This document shows, piece by piece, positions 1-7,854 of a stretch of DNA of 64,000 nucleotides. The stretch's first letter is position 1; every line of letters begins with the position of its first letter. Source of the DNA: Alistipes sp. (GTDB lineage: Bacteria; Bacteroidota; Bacteroidia; Bacteroidales; Rikenellaceae); NCBI GenBank assembly GCA_017465055.1, contig JAFTWZ010000015.1:1-64000 (forward strand), given 5' to 3'. Position numbers and translations under genes: made by a program. The notes beneath the pieces are model-generated. The model saw nothing but the letters and a program-made list of their open reading frames with translations, made no database searches and was not told where the DNA came from.

Positions 1-738
1 GCGTCCCGTGTAGTCATATCGCTCCTCACCGCCAAAGTCGGCAACAACCTTCACCTCATCGCCCAAATTAACCTTTGCGAGCTGGTCAGAGGTGAAGTAG
101 GCGCGCAGATAGATATTGTCCAAGTCGGCAATCTTCATCAGTGGCTTGCCTACAGATGCCAACTCGCCTGCCTCGGCATACTTAACCAACACGGTACCAC
201 CGACGGGCGAGATAATGCGGCACTTGGAGATGCGGTCGTCAAGGGCGGCAATCTGCGCCTCCAAAGCGGCCGAGTTGTTGTTAATAGTTGAGGTGTTCTT
301 GTCGAGCGTTGAGAGCGTTGCATCGAGTTGTCTCTCCAAAATTTTTATTTGAGCCTCAATGTCATCTCTCTGCTTTTTGGTCGCAGCACCATCTTTGAGC
401 ATATTTTCAACGCGACGAAGTTCCTCATTCTGCTTTGCTATCTGCTCACGCAGAGCCGCCACCTGCTTCTTCACATCGGGTCGTGAGCCGAGCAATGCCG
501 ACTGCTGAGCCACAAGTTGCTTGCGCTGCAAGTGTAGCTGCACGCTATCAATCTCGCCAACCATCTGGTTGGCCTCGACAGCCATACCCTCCTCAACCTC
601 AAAATTGAGAATTCGACCCGTAGCCTCCGACGATATAACAACCTCGGTAGCCTCGAACGTGCCCTGTGCATCAAACTCAGCCTCGGTGCCGCACGATGCG
701 GCGAGCACCACTGCGGCAATATATACAATTCGTTTCAT
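1..738 (-). CDS. HlyD-family efflux adaptor lipoprotein (partial, C-terminus outside window)
   Basis: This is the third gene of a minus-strand operon and runs off the left edge, so only its first 246 codons are visible. The protein starts with a lipoprotein signal (MKRIVYIAAVVLAASC). A first lipoyl/biotinyl-like half follows, then a long alpha-helical hairpin around residues 70-150 rich in Gln, Lys, Glu and Leu, then the second half with the typical CRIISPVGGTV stretch and the start of the beta-barrel domain. Such adaptors are anchored in the periplasm and link an inner-membrane pump to a TolC-type channel. The stop of the TolC-like gene lies 3 bp upstream, which fits translational coupling. 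The pump (probably ABC type, given the HlyD/YbhG-like shape) should lie to the left. The substrate is unknown. Confidence 0.9.
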   Translation of the reverse strand, partial: MKRIVYIAAVVLAASCGTEAEFDAQGTFEATEVVISSEATGRILNFEVEEGMAVEANQMVGEIDSVQLHLQRKQLVAQQSALLGSRPDVKKQVAALREQIAKQNEELRRVENMLKDGAATKKQRDDIEAQIKILERQLDATLSTLDKNTSTINNNSAALEAQIAALDDRISKCRIISPVGGTVLVKYAEAGELASVGKPLMKIADLDNIYLRAYFTSDQLAKVNLGDEVKVVADFGGEERYDYTGR

Positions 739-741
739 ATC

Positions 742-2019
742 TTATTGATTTAATGTTGTTTTAAGTCTGTAAATTGCTTGCAAAAGTTCTATTTCGTGAG
801 TGCTGCGAGCGAGCGTTGCAGAGGTTTCGTCGGTGATTTTACGTAATAAGTCAGTCGCGTCAATCACTCCGTTTTCCAGTTGCGATTCTGCTGCCATACG
901 CACCCTGCGACGCAGTTCAACAATGCGGTTATCGTCCTCGATAGCTTTGCGTAGGCGCGCAATTTCGCCATCCTCCTGCGTGGTCTGCATCTCGGTATTG
1001 AAGAGGAATACATCACGCTGTACGGCAATCTGCTTTTGCGCTGCGTTGAGTTTTTCGAGGTTGTTGCGCTTGGTGTAAAATGCACCTATATTCCACGACA
1101 TACGCACGCCGACAATGGCATTTAGCGTCCAATCCGACGAAACCATACTCTTGAACATATCCATTCCAGGGTAACCGTAGTAGCCCTGTGCAAATGCCGA
1201 AAATCGAGGCATCAGCGAGGCATTTATAGCATTGCGCTGAGCCGCCAATTTGCTCTCCTGCGCATCAAAAAGTGCTAATTCGGGACGTGCAGAGGTGCGT
1301 GATTTTAGCTCAACCATTGCTGGGCGCTCCAATTTCTCGGTATTTAGTGCTTGCCCGATAAACACCTCTAACATACGACGATAGCTCGCGCGCGACGACT
1401 CCACCTGACCGAGCGTCTGACGGGCGGTCAGCAGCTCTGCCTCCACCGCATCGACATCAGCCTGCATAGCAACACCATTTTTATAATATGTTTGCAGACG
1501 GGCCAGATTGCTCGCAAGCACCTCAATCAGAGCCTCAGTCTGCGCCTTACGCTCATCGAGCAACAATATTCCAAAATACAGGTTATCCACCCTCGACTGC
1601 AAGTTGTAGAGCGACACATCAACACGACTCAGCTGCTCCTCGGCCTCCGCCTCGGCTATGGCTTTGGTTGCCTTCGTCTGACCACCGTCCCAAATATTCT
1701 GTGACACATCGAGCGCCACCTTATATTGGTCACGGCGTATGCCCGCCATCTCAACACCGTTGGCTTGCAAAATCGTATTGAAGGCTTCAGGATAAGTGGG
1801 TGTAGCCGACTGATATGTAACCTGCCCCGACAGCGAAACCTGCGGAATCCACGCGCGAGCTGCATTGGAGAGATTGTACTGCTCGGTCTGCGCAATTAGG
1901 TCGTACTGCCTGATTTCGGGGTAGTTCTCCCGAGCCAGACGGCGACACTCCTCGAGAGACTGACCCCTCGAAGCAACGGCACAAACCACGGCAAATAGTG
2001 TTAGAAAAAAGTGTTTCAT
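742..2019 (-). CDS. TolC-family outer membrane efflux protein
   Basis: The 425-residue protein has a cleavable signal peptide (MKHFFLTLFAVVCAVASRGQ) and the two repeated coiled-coil/beta-strand halves of the outer membrane efflux protein family, with long helical stretches around residues 40-215 and 230-420. TolC-family trimers form a channel across the outer membrane and periplasm. It lies 3 bp after the TetR-family gene and 3 bp before the adaptor gene, so the three genes form one transcription unit under the promoter/operator at 2674-2722. The product should work with the adaptor downstream. Length is normal for the family; the exported compound cannot be told from sequence. Confidence 0.93.
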   Translation of the reverse strand: MKHFFLTLFAVVCAVASRGQSLEECRRLARENYPEIRQYDLIAQTEQYNLSNAARAWIPQVSLSGQVTYQSATPTYPEAFNTILQANGVEMAGIRRDQYKVALDVSQNIWDGGQTKATKAIAEAEAEEQLSRVDVSLYNLQSRVDNLYFGILLLDERKAQTEALIEVLASNLARLQTYYKNGVAMQADVDAVEAELLTARQTLGQVESSRASYRRMLEVFIGQALNTEKLERPAMVELKSRTSARPELALFDAQESKLAAQRNAINASLMPRFSAFAQGYYGYPGMDMFKSMVSSDWTLNAIVGVRMSWNIGAFYTKRNNLEKLNAAQKQIAVQRDVFLFNTEMQTTQEDGEIARLRKAIEDDNRIVELRRRVRMAAESQLENGVIDATDLLRKITDETSATLARSTHEIELLQAIYRLKTTLNQ

Positions 2020-2022
2020 ATC

Positions 2023-2649
2023 TTACTGTTTTTTGATTCTTCGCAAAATAGTTTCGATGTTCTCGGCCTTGCGCTCTGCAAGGAATCGCTCGCGGTCAGC
2101 CATCAACTCTCCCAAAAGTGGCTTCATAAACGGATAGGCAAGGAAGGTGAAAATGTTAAGCGACATAATACTGATAAACAGCATTTTAACATCCATCTTC
2201 TCCATCTCGCCGCGCTCTGCTGCGTGGTCAATTTCCGATTGTAAGCCGTTTGAAATATTATCTATGATATCGCCTATGCGCTTGTGTAATAGCTCGTAAC
2301 GCTCTGGGCGTGAGATAATTTCATTAATAACAAAGCGAGGTAGTAGGGGATTCTCGGCAACAAAGTCAAAGTGCGCTGAAATGCCACCCTTGATGCGTTC
2401 AACAATCGGCAACGACGGGTCGCCCATTATGGCAAACATTGAGTCTGATATAGTTTCGAACTTCTCATCCACGATGCGCTCAAAAAGTTGCTCTTTGGTG
2501 CGGAAGTAGTAGTGTAGCATTGCGTGCGTTACGCCCGCTGCCTGCGCAATGGAGGTGGTTCGCGCTCCGTCATAGCCCTTAGTCAAGAACTCCTGCTCCG
2601 CCGCCGCAAGTATCTGTTGCTCTTTGCTTTGTTTCCCTTGATTGTCCAT
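2023..2649 (-). CDS. TetR/AcrR-family transcriptional regulator
   Basis: The 208-residue protein has an N-terminal TetR helix-turn-helix (about residues 10-55, with the family pattern AAEQEFLTKGYDGARTTSIA followed by AGVTHAMLHYYFRTKEQLF) and a variable all-helical ligand-binding C-terminus. I place the start at MDNQGK; a longer reading would need a TTG start closer to the operator. The gene heads the operon with the TolC-like and adaptor genes. The palindrome CTAACA-AAAA-TGTTAG just upstream, lying right after a good -7 box, is the likely operator, so the protein probably represses its own operon and is released by a substrate of the efflux system. The inducer is unknown. Confidence 0.92.
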   Translation of the reverse strand: MDNQGKQSKEQQILAAAEQEFLTKGYDGARTTSIAQAAGVTHAMLHYYFRTKEQLFERIVDEKFETISDSMFAIMGDPSLPIVERIKGGISAHFDFVAENPLLPRFVINEIISRPERYELLHKRIGDIIDNISNGLQSEIDHAAERGEMEKMDVKMLFISIMSLNIFTFLAYPFMKPLLGELMADRERFLAERKAENIETILRRIKKQ

Positions 2650-2673
2650 ATATTTCGAGTTTAACAAATATGT

Positions 2674-2689
2674 CTAACAAAAATGTTAG
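2674..2689 (-). promoter_or_regulatory. Probable TetR operator (perfect 6-4-6 palindrome)
   Basis: A perfect inverted repeat, CTAACA AAAA TGTTAG, sits between the -7 box of the efflux operon and the tetR-type start codon, covering the expected transcription start. Size and position are typical of a TetR-family autoregulatory operator. Confidence 0.7.
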
Positions 2690-2691
2690 TA

Positions 2692-2722
2692 CAAAAGTAT
2701 GAATAAATTCTCACATTACAAA
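2692..2722 (-). promoter_or_regulatory. Bacteroidetes-type promoter of the tetR efflux operon
   Basis: Read on the minus strand, a TTTG -33 element (2719-2722) is followed after 19 bp by TACTTTTG (2692-2699), an exact match to the Bacteroidetes TAnnTTTG -7 box. It directly abuts the operator-like palindrome. Confidence 0.75.
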
Positions 2723-2982
2723 CTAATATGACGAAAAATCTGATTGATTAGTAAACCGAAGAATATAAACTAACAATAATCGATTGCAAAATGGGCATAT
2801 ATAGTTTGTTACTTCAATTGTAATTACTATCAACGTTAACTTCAACTTGCAATAAGTTTAGTTTTCACCATTGCAGTCTATATATCCAAAACGGGCTATA
2901 CTTATTTGTGCATTGACAGCATAAAATATGCAGACGAAAAAAGATATTATCGCAACTTCTCTTTTCGTCAGCATTATTTTTA

Positions 2983-2990
2983 TACCTTTG
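2983..2990 (+). promoter_or_regulatory. -7 box of the secreted-protein gene at 3052
   Basis: TACCTTTG matches the TAnnTTTG -7 consensus about 60 bp before the start codon. I see no clear TTTG -33 element, only a T-rich stretch. The rest of the 2723-3051 spacer is AT-rich with no gene that I can support. Confidence 0.5.
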
Positions 2991-3051
2991 TTGTGTCGGA
3001 AACGAAAGAAAATTATTGAGGAGTATTTTAACGAGTAAAAGTAACCTAACT

Positions 3052-3789
3052 ATGAAACACCTAACACTAATTTTTACGATGCTCCTTGCTGTGGTGTGCG
3101 AAGCGCAAACACACAAAGAGAAACAGAATAACGCACAAGTAGGTTTGAAATTCGATTTTACGGTAGTAGATGCTGAGGGCTTCAATGGTTGGAGCGATAT
3201 TAGTTTGTCATTAACTCGTGGCGACAAAGAGTGCTTTAATGGTAATGTTGGCAGAGTGCAATATTTTGATTATACTGAGGAGGATTTCTTCCCGAAATGT
3301 GAAAATGGAGCGATAACAGCACCTGATGAGATACTTTTCTTTGCTGATATAGACTTTGATGGAGAGAACGAGCTCATTACAGGTAGTCTGCCTTTCGCTG
3401 GCACTCAGCGTGATTTACCCCGATTCTGTTCTATATACAAGCTCAAAAATAACAAATATATAGACGCAACAGATGAGTTTACCTCACGCTGTGAGGCGTT
3501 TAATATGATAGAGCCTTACTACTTTATCGTAGATTATCGCGATAAGTCAATCGTTCACTACAACGATGGAGGTTATATGAGTGGCGGATGGGAGGTCTAC
3601 AAGTATAATAATGGTAGATATACCTACGATAGGTATGTGCACTTTGAGCGTGATATAGAGGATGAGATGGTTGATATAACTATTGACTATTCCAAGAAAA
3701 ACACGCATAAAAAATTACGAATGTCATTTGCCGACTTTGAAAAGAGAGACGATATTTTTAGACTTAACATAAACAACTCTGAACAATGA
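3052..3789 (+). CDS. Secreted protein of unknown function
   Basis: The 245-residue protein starts with a signal peptide (MKHLTLIFTMLLAVVCEAQ), so it is exported; an in-frame TTG 36 bp upstream would destroy the signal peptide and is not used as start. The mature part has an acidic central motif, FFADIDFDGENELITG, like the Asp-rich calcium-binding or FG-GAP-type turns in some secreted Bacteroidetes and XAC2610-like proteins. No catalytic motif can be recognised. It stands alone between the efflux operon and rubredoxin, with its own -7 box. It is a real gene by length, signal peptide and codon use; its function is unknown. Confidence 0.8.
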   Translation: MKHLTLIFTMLLAVVCEAQTHKEKQNNAQVGLKFDFTVVDAEGFNGWSDISLSLTRGDKECFNGNVGRVQYFDYTEEDFFPKCENGAITAPDEILFFADIDFDGENELITGSLPFAGTQRDLPRFCSIYKLKNNKYIDATDEFTSRCEAFNMIEPYYFIVDYRDKSIVHYNDGGYMSGGWEVYKYNNGRYTYDRYVHFERDIEDEMVDITIDYSKKNTHKKLRMSFADFEKRDDIFRLNINNSEQ

Positions 3790-3909
3790 TTCATTTTTTT
3801 CGTCTTCTTTTGGTGTGAATCAGGATTTAATACCCCCATATCCCTACGCCATAGTCTGATACTATAAATTTTGCTAATAGTGGTATAAAAAAGTATGATT
3901 GAAAATATG

Positions 3910-3939
3910 TTTGTATATTAGAAAAACTTATTACCTTTG
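3910..3939 (+). promoter_or_regulatory. Promoter of the rubredoxin gene
   Basis: TTTG (3910-3913) followed after 18 bp by TACCTTTG (3932-3939) fits the Bacteroidetes promoter pattern. The start codon of rubredoxin lies about 70 bp downstream. Confidence 0.6.
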
Positions 3940-4009
3940 CACCAGAAACAAAAAGATAACGTAAATAGAGAACTTAAAACTAATATTAACTAATAAAACT
4001 AAAGAGATT

Positions 4010-4171
4010 ATGGATAAGTATACTTGTATGCCTTGTGGATGGACTTACGACCCAGCAGTTGGTGACCCAGATAACGGTATTGCTCCTGGCACACCTTTTG
4101 ATCAGATTCCAGATGATTGGACTTGCCCAGTATGTGGCGTCGGTAAGCAGCTGTTCGACAAGCAGGAGTAA
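4010..4171 (+). CDS. Rubredoxin
   Basis: The 53-residue product is a one-iron electron carrier. It has the two iron-binding Cys pairs in the usual places, [10 protein letters not shown] near the N-terminus (Cys6 and Cys9) and CPVCGVGK near the C-terminus (Cys39 and Cys42), with the family's [18 protein letters not shown] run between. Length and motif spacing are typical, so the assignment is firm. In anaerobes rubredoxin gives electrons to superoxide reductase, rubrerythrin or similar oxygen-defence enzymes; none is encoded nearby. It is followed after 33 bp by a small winged-helix gene, probably in the same transcript, which ends at the hairpin at 4407. Confidence 0.97.
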   Translation: MDKYTCMPCGWTYDPAVGDPDNGIAPGTPFDQIPDDWTCPVCGVGKQLFDKQE

Positions 4172-4204
4172 TATAGATTGATTAACTTGTAACGAATTGA
4201 GATT

Positions 4205-4384
4205 ATGGAGATTAAAGATAAGGTATTGGAGGTTATGCAGCAGGCAGGTGAGCCTCTGAACGCAGGCAAGATTGCCGAGCTTAGTGGCCTTGACCGCAAG
4301 GAGGTCGATAAGGCTATGAAGCAGCTCAAGGATGAGGGTGCAATCGTATCGCCCGTGCGCTGCAAGTGGGAGCCAGCGAAGTAG
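4205..4384 (+). CDS. Small winged-helix protein
   Basis: The 59-residue protein is one compact winged helix-turn-helix: helix [12 protein letters not shown], helix [10 protein letters not shown], recognition helix [16 protein letters not shown] and a basic C-terminal wing ending VRCKWEPAK. This resembles a stand-alone MarR/ArsR-type DNA-binding domain. It follows rubredoxin by 33 bp and precedes a terminator, so the two are probably co-transcribed. No ligand domain is present, so it may act as a simple DNA-binding protein or through a partner. The target is unknown. Confidence 0.82.
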   Translation: MEIKDKVLEVMQQAGEPLNAGKIAELSGLDRKEVDKAMKQLKDEGAIVSPVRCKWEPAK

Positions 4385-4406
4385 TTCGCACAGCGCCCCG
4401 TGCCAC

Positions 4407-4443
4407 AGCGGCAGATCCATCAAGGGTCTGCCGCTTTCGGTTT
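4407..4443 (+). terminator. Rho-independent terminator after the winged-helix gene
   Basis: AGCGGCAGATCC and GGGTCTGCCGCT form a 12-bp stem with one imperfect pair and a 5-nt loop, followed by TTCGGTTT. It lies 22 bp after the stop codon. Confidence 0.7.
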
Positions 4444-4584
4444 AATGTAGGCACGTTCTCTTGTACTCGCCATAGCCGAGGCTATCGCGCTTAGGGCGTT
4501 GTGTGTCTCTATCGCCTCGGACTGTAAAGCTCTTGGCGTGCGGTAGCCGCTGGGCAAAGGCTGCACGCAGCGAGTCCAACTCTC

Positions 4585-4900
4585 GGAGTGTTGTTGATGG
4601 AGCGTAAGTAGGTTACAATGAGTTATGATGGGTTACGATGGGTTCTGATGAGTTCCGACAACAGAGACAACAGAGACAGCAGAGACGCAGAGACGCAGAG
4701 AAAGCAGAGAAAGCAGAGACAACAGAGACAATAGAGACAACAGAGACAACAGAGGCGCAGAGAAAGATGATACCCGACTTCGTTGTTGTCTCTTCCGTCC
4801 CTCTCGTCTCTGTTGTCTCTAAACTCCCTTTAGCGCCTTTAGGCGAGAGCTACCCTTTAGCCCCTTTAGGGGATCAGTTGACAATTCTTGTGGAGCAACA
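4585..4900. repeat. Composite palindromic repeat element, copy 1
   Basis: From left to right this holds degenerate 10-bp repeats of the GGGTTACGAT type (about 4600-4655), 9-bp purine-rich repeats of the AGAGACAAC type (4656-4760), a conserved core (4762-4793), pyrimidine-rich repeats complementary to the left arm (4794-4832) and small GC hairpins (CGCC-TTTA-GGCG, CCCC-TTTA-GGGG). The same order is found at 14.7 kb, including an identical junction between the 10-bp and 9-bp arrays. Long open frames through it encode only low-complexity Arg/Asp or Ser/Leu repeats on both strands and are not genes. Confidence 0.85.
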
Positions 4901-4910
4901 AATGATATCA

Positions 4911-5168
4911 ATACGTCATCGCGAAGAATTGCATCTACGAGCGGTAGTGATACCCACGTGGGTCTATGCAATTCTGTGGCGATCTTCCTTTGTTTAGACT
5001 TCCGCACTGATACGTAGGAGCCCAAATAGTGCTCAGCACGATACGCACGACTATCTATCGCACTCCGCACGGCTCTATAAACAGCGGAAGACCCCCACGT
5101 CGGAGCATAGTGGCGTTATCTCACTCCGCAAACTCATACTTGCTCCTCCTCGGGGTGACGATATTTAT
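4911..5168 (+). repeat. Interspersed element with ~31-bp units, copy A
   Basis: This stretch recurs in inverted orientation at 9444-9734. One end carries an imperfect palindrome made of AGAATTGCAT and ATGCAATTCT around GATACCCACGTGGGT; the other ends with TGCTCCTCCTCGGGGTGACG. Between are about two degenerate ~31-bp units of the GTGCGGAGTG type (read on the minus strand). It holds no plausible gene. It could be a MITE-like or REP-like element. Confidence 0.7.
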
Positions 5169-5224
5169 ATTTCGTTTAGCTACTATTTTTGCATAATTTT
5201 TTTCAATTCCCACCGGAATTTACG

Positions 5225-5430
5225 ACTGAGCCGGAATCTCGTACACGCGACAACGCAGGAGATTGCCACGAGCCTAACGGCTCTCGCAATGACGACTCGA
5301 GACATCGTGGTTGCCACACAAAGCGACCTGCTCCCTTCGCTACCTTTTAGCTCGCGTAAGCGAGCGAGCTACCCTTTAGCAGGCTCTGCCTGCGCTCTAC
5401 CCCTTTAGCCCCTTTAGGTGCAAACTACCC
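5225..5430. repeat. REP-like palindrome and small hairpin modules
   Basis: The stretch has a palindrome of the form ATTGC..GAGCC-TAAC-GGCTC..GCAAT (about 5253-5287), followed by hairpin modules GCTCGC-GTAA-GCGAGC and GCAGGC-TCT-GCCTGC inside the recurring frame CTACCCTTTAGC. The same modules recur at 9.8, 15.0, 35.2 and 35.6 kb. No gene is visible between 4444 and 5530. Confidence 0.65.
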
Positions 5431-5481
5431 TTAATCTTTCACGCGCAAGCCACAGAGAGAGATGAGAGAGGGGAGAGAGTG

Positions 5482-5524
5482 CAAAAGAAAAAGCCTCGAT
5501 ATTCAATCGAATATCGAGGCTTTC
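5482..5524 (-). terminator. Terminator of tRNA-Pro
   Basis: A 14-bp perfect stem (5491-5504 with 5509-5522, loop of 4) is followed on the minus strand by TTTCTTTT. It lies just past the 3' end of the tRNA gene. Confidence 0.85.
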
Positions 5525-5530
5525 GGTTAG

Positions 5531-5605
5531 TCGGGATGACAAGATTCGAACTTGCGACAACACGCCCCCCAGACGTGTACTCTAACCGGGCTGAGCTACA
5601 TCCCG
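5531..5605 (-). tRNA. tRNA-Pro (anticodon GGG)
   Basis: Read on the minus strand the sequence folds as a cloverleaf: acceptor CGGGATG with CATCCCG, D-arm GCTC with GAGT, anticodon stem CACGT with GCGTG and loop CTGGGGG, giving anticodon GGG. The T-arm has the expected TTCGAAT. Discriminator base is A and CCA is not encoded. It has a clear promoter upstream and a strong terminator downstream, so it is a single-gene unit. Confidence 0.93.
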
Positions 5606-5621
5606 AACTGGTTTTGCGGTG

Positions 5622-5654
5622 CAAAGATAGTAATAATTTTTTGTTTATTGCAAA
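5622..5654 (-). promoter_or_regulatory. Promoter of tRNA-Pro
   Basis: On the minus strand TTTG (5651-5654) is followed after 21 bp by TATCTTTG (5622-5629), about 17 bp before the tRNA 5' end. Confidence 0.75.
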
Positions 5655-5672
5655 TTAATACCGAAAAAATTG

Positions 5673-5680
5673 TAACTTTG
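5673..5680 (+). promoter_or_regulatory. -7 box directly before the ABC substrate-binding gene (possible leaderless start)
   Basis: TAACTTTG ends only 4 bp before the GTG start codon. In the Bacteroidetes pattern transcription starts a few bases after this box, so +1 would fall on or next to the start codon. A weak TTG (5648-5650) could be the -33 element. Confidence 0.5.
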
Positions 5681-5684
5681 CCTT

Positions 5685-6839
5685 GTGAAACTGCGAAACT
5701 ATATACGCGCAATCCTCGCAACACTCTCTATCTGTTGTGGTTGTAATTCGGCCGATATCTCTCGTTCGGCCGAGGACTTCGATAATATCACATACTCGCC
5801 ACGATATGCCACTGGCTTTAATATCTCGGAAGATGACAGCGGAAATAGGCTCCTCAGAGTCACGCGACCCTGGCAGGGTGACAACACTACGGAGCAGACG
5901 TTGGCGATATTTAAATCCGAGGCCGAGGCGCGCGGATACCGTGGTGAGCATATCATAGGTGCGGCCGAGCGTGTGGTGTGTATGTCCACAAGCCACATCG
6001 CTATGCTCGACATCCTCGGTAGGGTAGATGCAATCGTCGGTGTGTCGGGTAAGCAATATGTTATGAATGAGCACGTTGGTGGCTCTGAGGAGGTATACGA
6101 CGTGGGCTATGATAGTAACCTCGACTTTGAGCGACTAATATCCCTTAACCCCGATTTGGTGCTTATGTATGGCGTGTCGGCCGAGAATAGTGCGGTGACG
6201 GGCAAGCTACGCGAGTTGTCCATACCCTATATCTACCTCGGGGACTACACCGAGCAGTCGCCATTAGGCAAGGCCGAGTGGGTGGTTGCCGTAGCCGACA
6301 TTATGGGTCTCGGGGAGCGGGGCGTAGAGCTCTTTGCTGAGATAGAGAAGCGCTACGAGGCGGTAAGGCGTAGTGTCGCGGTGCAGCAGCGCCCAAAGGT
6401 GATGTTTAATACGCCCTATCAGGAGGTGTGGTATATGCCCTCGGACGATAGCTATATGGTGCAGCTTGTCGAGGATGCTGGGGGCGAGTATATACATAAA
6501 GGTAACAACCCCTCGGGTGGCTCGCGTGGCATCGGCCTCGAGGAGGCTCTACTATTGGTCGACAAGGCCGATATATGGCTCAACGTGGGGCAGTGCACGA
6601 GCCTCGATGAGCTACGTAGCGTAGCGCCCCATTTTGCCAATACCGCGGTCGTTAGGCGTGGCGACGTATATAACAACAATCGCCGCCGCTCGCCCTCGGG
6701 AGGTAGCGACTTCTGGGAGTCGGCAATAGTGCGTCCCGATGTGGTGCTTAGCGACTTAGCTAAGATTATGCAGCGACGTAGCGATAGCCTCTATTACCAT
6801 CACCGTCTAACATCCAGCGTAGATGAATCAGCCAAGTAA
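5685..6839 (+). CDS. ABC transporter substrate-binding lipoprotein (iron complex/cobalamin type)
   Basis: The 384-residue protein begins with a lipoprotein-like signal (MKLRNYIRAILATLSICCGC) and then has the two-lobed periplasmic binding fold of the FecB/BtuF family, with VCMSTSHIAMLDILGRVDAIVGVSG at the start of the first lobe, the LISLNPDLVLMYG strand and KADIWLNVGQC in the second lobe. It captures a metal chelate for the permease and ATPase encoded next. The permease start overlaps its end by 17 bp, so the three genes are one operon. The start is GTG, needed for the signal peptide. No cobalamin riboswitch is visible upstream, so iron or haem chelates are as likely as cobalamin. Confidence 0.9.
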   Translation: MKLRNYIRAILATLSICCGCNSADISRSAEDFDNITYSPRYATGFNISEDDSGNRLLRVTRPWQGDNTTEQTLAIFKSEAEARGYRGEHIIGAAERVVCMSTSHIAMLDILGRVDAIVGVSGKQYVMNEHVGGSEEVYDVGYDSNLDFERLISLNPDLVLMYGVSAENSAVTGKLRELSIPYIYLGDYTEQSPLGKAEWVVAVADIMGLGERGVELFAEIEKRYEAVRRSVAVQQRPKVMFNTPYQEVWYMPSDDSYMVQLVEDAGGEYIHKGNNPSGGSRGIGLEEALLLVDKADIWLNVGQCTSLDELRSVAPHFANTAVVRRGDVYNNNRRRSPSGGSDFWESAIVRPDVVLSDLAKIMQRRSDSLYYHHRLTSSVDESAK

Positions 6840-7854
6840 CATAGCTCGTTCGTTGCTCTTTGTGGCCCTGACAGCTGGTGCTGTGGCGCTTGCCATCGCC
6901 GACCTGCTTATAGGCACTACGTCGGTGAGTATCGGCCAGGTGTGGTCGGTGCTTTGTGGCGCTACGGAGGATGCGAGCTTGGAGACCATCGTGCTACGTA
7001 TGCGCCTGCCTAAGGTGTTGGTAGCGCTCTTTGCAGGTATGGCGCTCTCGGCCAGTGGCTTGCAGATGCAGACGCTCTTTCGCAACCCTTTAGCTGGCCC
7101 CTATGTCCTGGGTGTGAACTCGGGTGCGAGCCTCGGCGTTGCGCTCTTCACGCTCGCCACGCCGATGATGGGCTTGGCGTCGGCCTCGTGGCTACACTCC
7201 TTTGGCGTTACGGGCGTGGCGTGGATAGGCTCGGCGGCGATACTGCTCTTGGTTATGTCTCTGTCGCGCAGGGTGCGCAATATAAACACGATACTCATCA
7301 TCGGAATGATGCTCTCGTCGGCCATCTCGGCGCTGGTGGGCATACTGCAATATATGGGCACCGAGGAGTCGCTCAAGGCCTTCGTGGTGTGGACTATGGG
7401 CTCGGTGTCGACGGTGACTATCGACGAGCTGTGGGTGCTTATTCCCGTTGTGGTCGTTGGCCTGGTGCTGGCCATCGTGGTGATTAAGCCGCTCAATATG
7501 TTGCTCCTCGGCGAGAGCTATGCCCGTACTATGGGCCTCAATGTCGCGCGCTCGCGAGCTATAATCTTTATCTCTACCACGCTCTTAGCTGGCACGGTTA
7601 CGGCCTTTTGCGGCCCTATAGGATTTATCGGCCTGGCTATGCCGCACCTTGCTCGTATCACCTTCCGCACGGCCGACCATCGCGTGCTTATGCCTGCGGC
7701 GATGCTGTGGGGCGCGGTGTCGATGCTCTTCTGCACCGTTGCCTGCGACGTCGTGGCGCGTCAGGGCGTTATGCTCCCCGTGAATACCATCACCTCGCTG
7801 CTCGGAATCCCCGTAATCATATATGTAGTACTTCGTAATAGCCACCGCCAATGA
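6823..7854 (+). CDS. FecCD-family ABC transporter permease
   Basis: The 343-residue integral membrane protein has about nine to ten hydrophobic helices and the FecCD/BtuC hallmarks: LRMPKVLVALFAGMALSASG near residue 60-80, RNPLAGPYVLGVNSGAS near 88-105, and the cytoplasmic coupling loop GPIGFIGLAMPHLAR near 265-280. It forms the inner-membrane channel of an importer for iron chelates or cobalamin. Its start overlaps the binding-protein gene by 17 bp and its end overlaps the ATPase gene by 4 bp (ATGA), so translation is coupled on both sides. Confidence 0.95.
   Translation: MNQPSNIARSLLFVALTAGAVALAIADLLIGTTSVSIGQVWSVLCGATEDASLETIVLRMRLPKVLVALFAGMALSASGLQMQTLFRNPLAGPYVLGVNSGASLGVALFTLATPMMGLASASWLHSFGVTGVAWIGSAAILLLVMSLSRRVRNINTILIIGMMLSSAISALVGILQYMGTEESLKAFVVWTMGSVSTVTIDELWVLIPVVVVGLVLAIVVIKPLNMLLLGESYARTMGLNVARSRAIIFISTTLLAGTVTAFCGPIGFIGLAMPHLARITFRTADHRVLMPAAMLWGAVSMLFCTVACDVVARQGVMLPVNTITSLLGIPVIIYVVLRNSHRQ

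Noticed and set aside
4638-4997. Open frame of 119 codons with Arg/Gln/Glu/Thr repeats
   Set aside because: It runs through the 9-bp repeat arm and core of the composite repeat; the opposite frames are equally open and low in complexity, so it is a by-product of a repeat with a period divisible by three.
5600-5684. Cobalamin or other riboswitch before the ABC importer
   Set aside because: The promoter -7 box ends 4 bp before the start codon, so there is no leader to hold a riboswitch.
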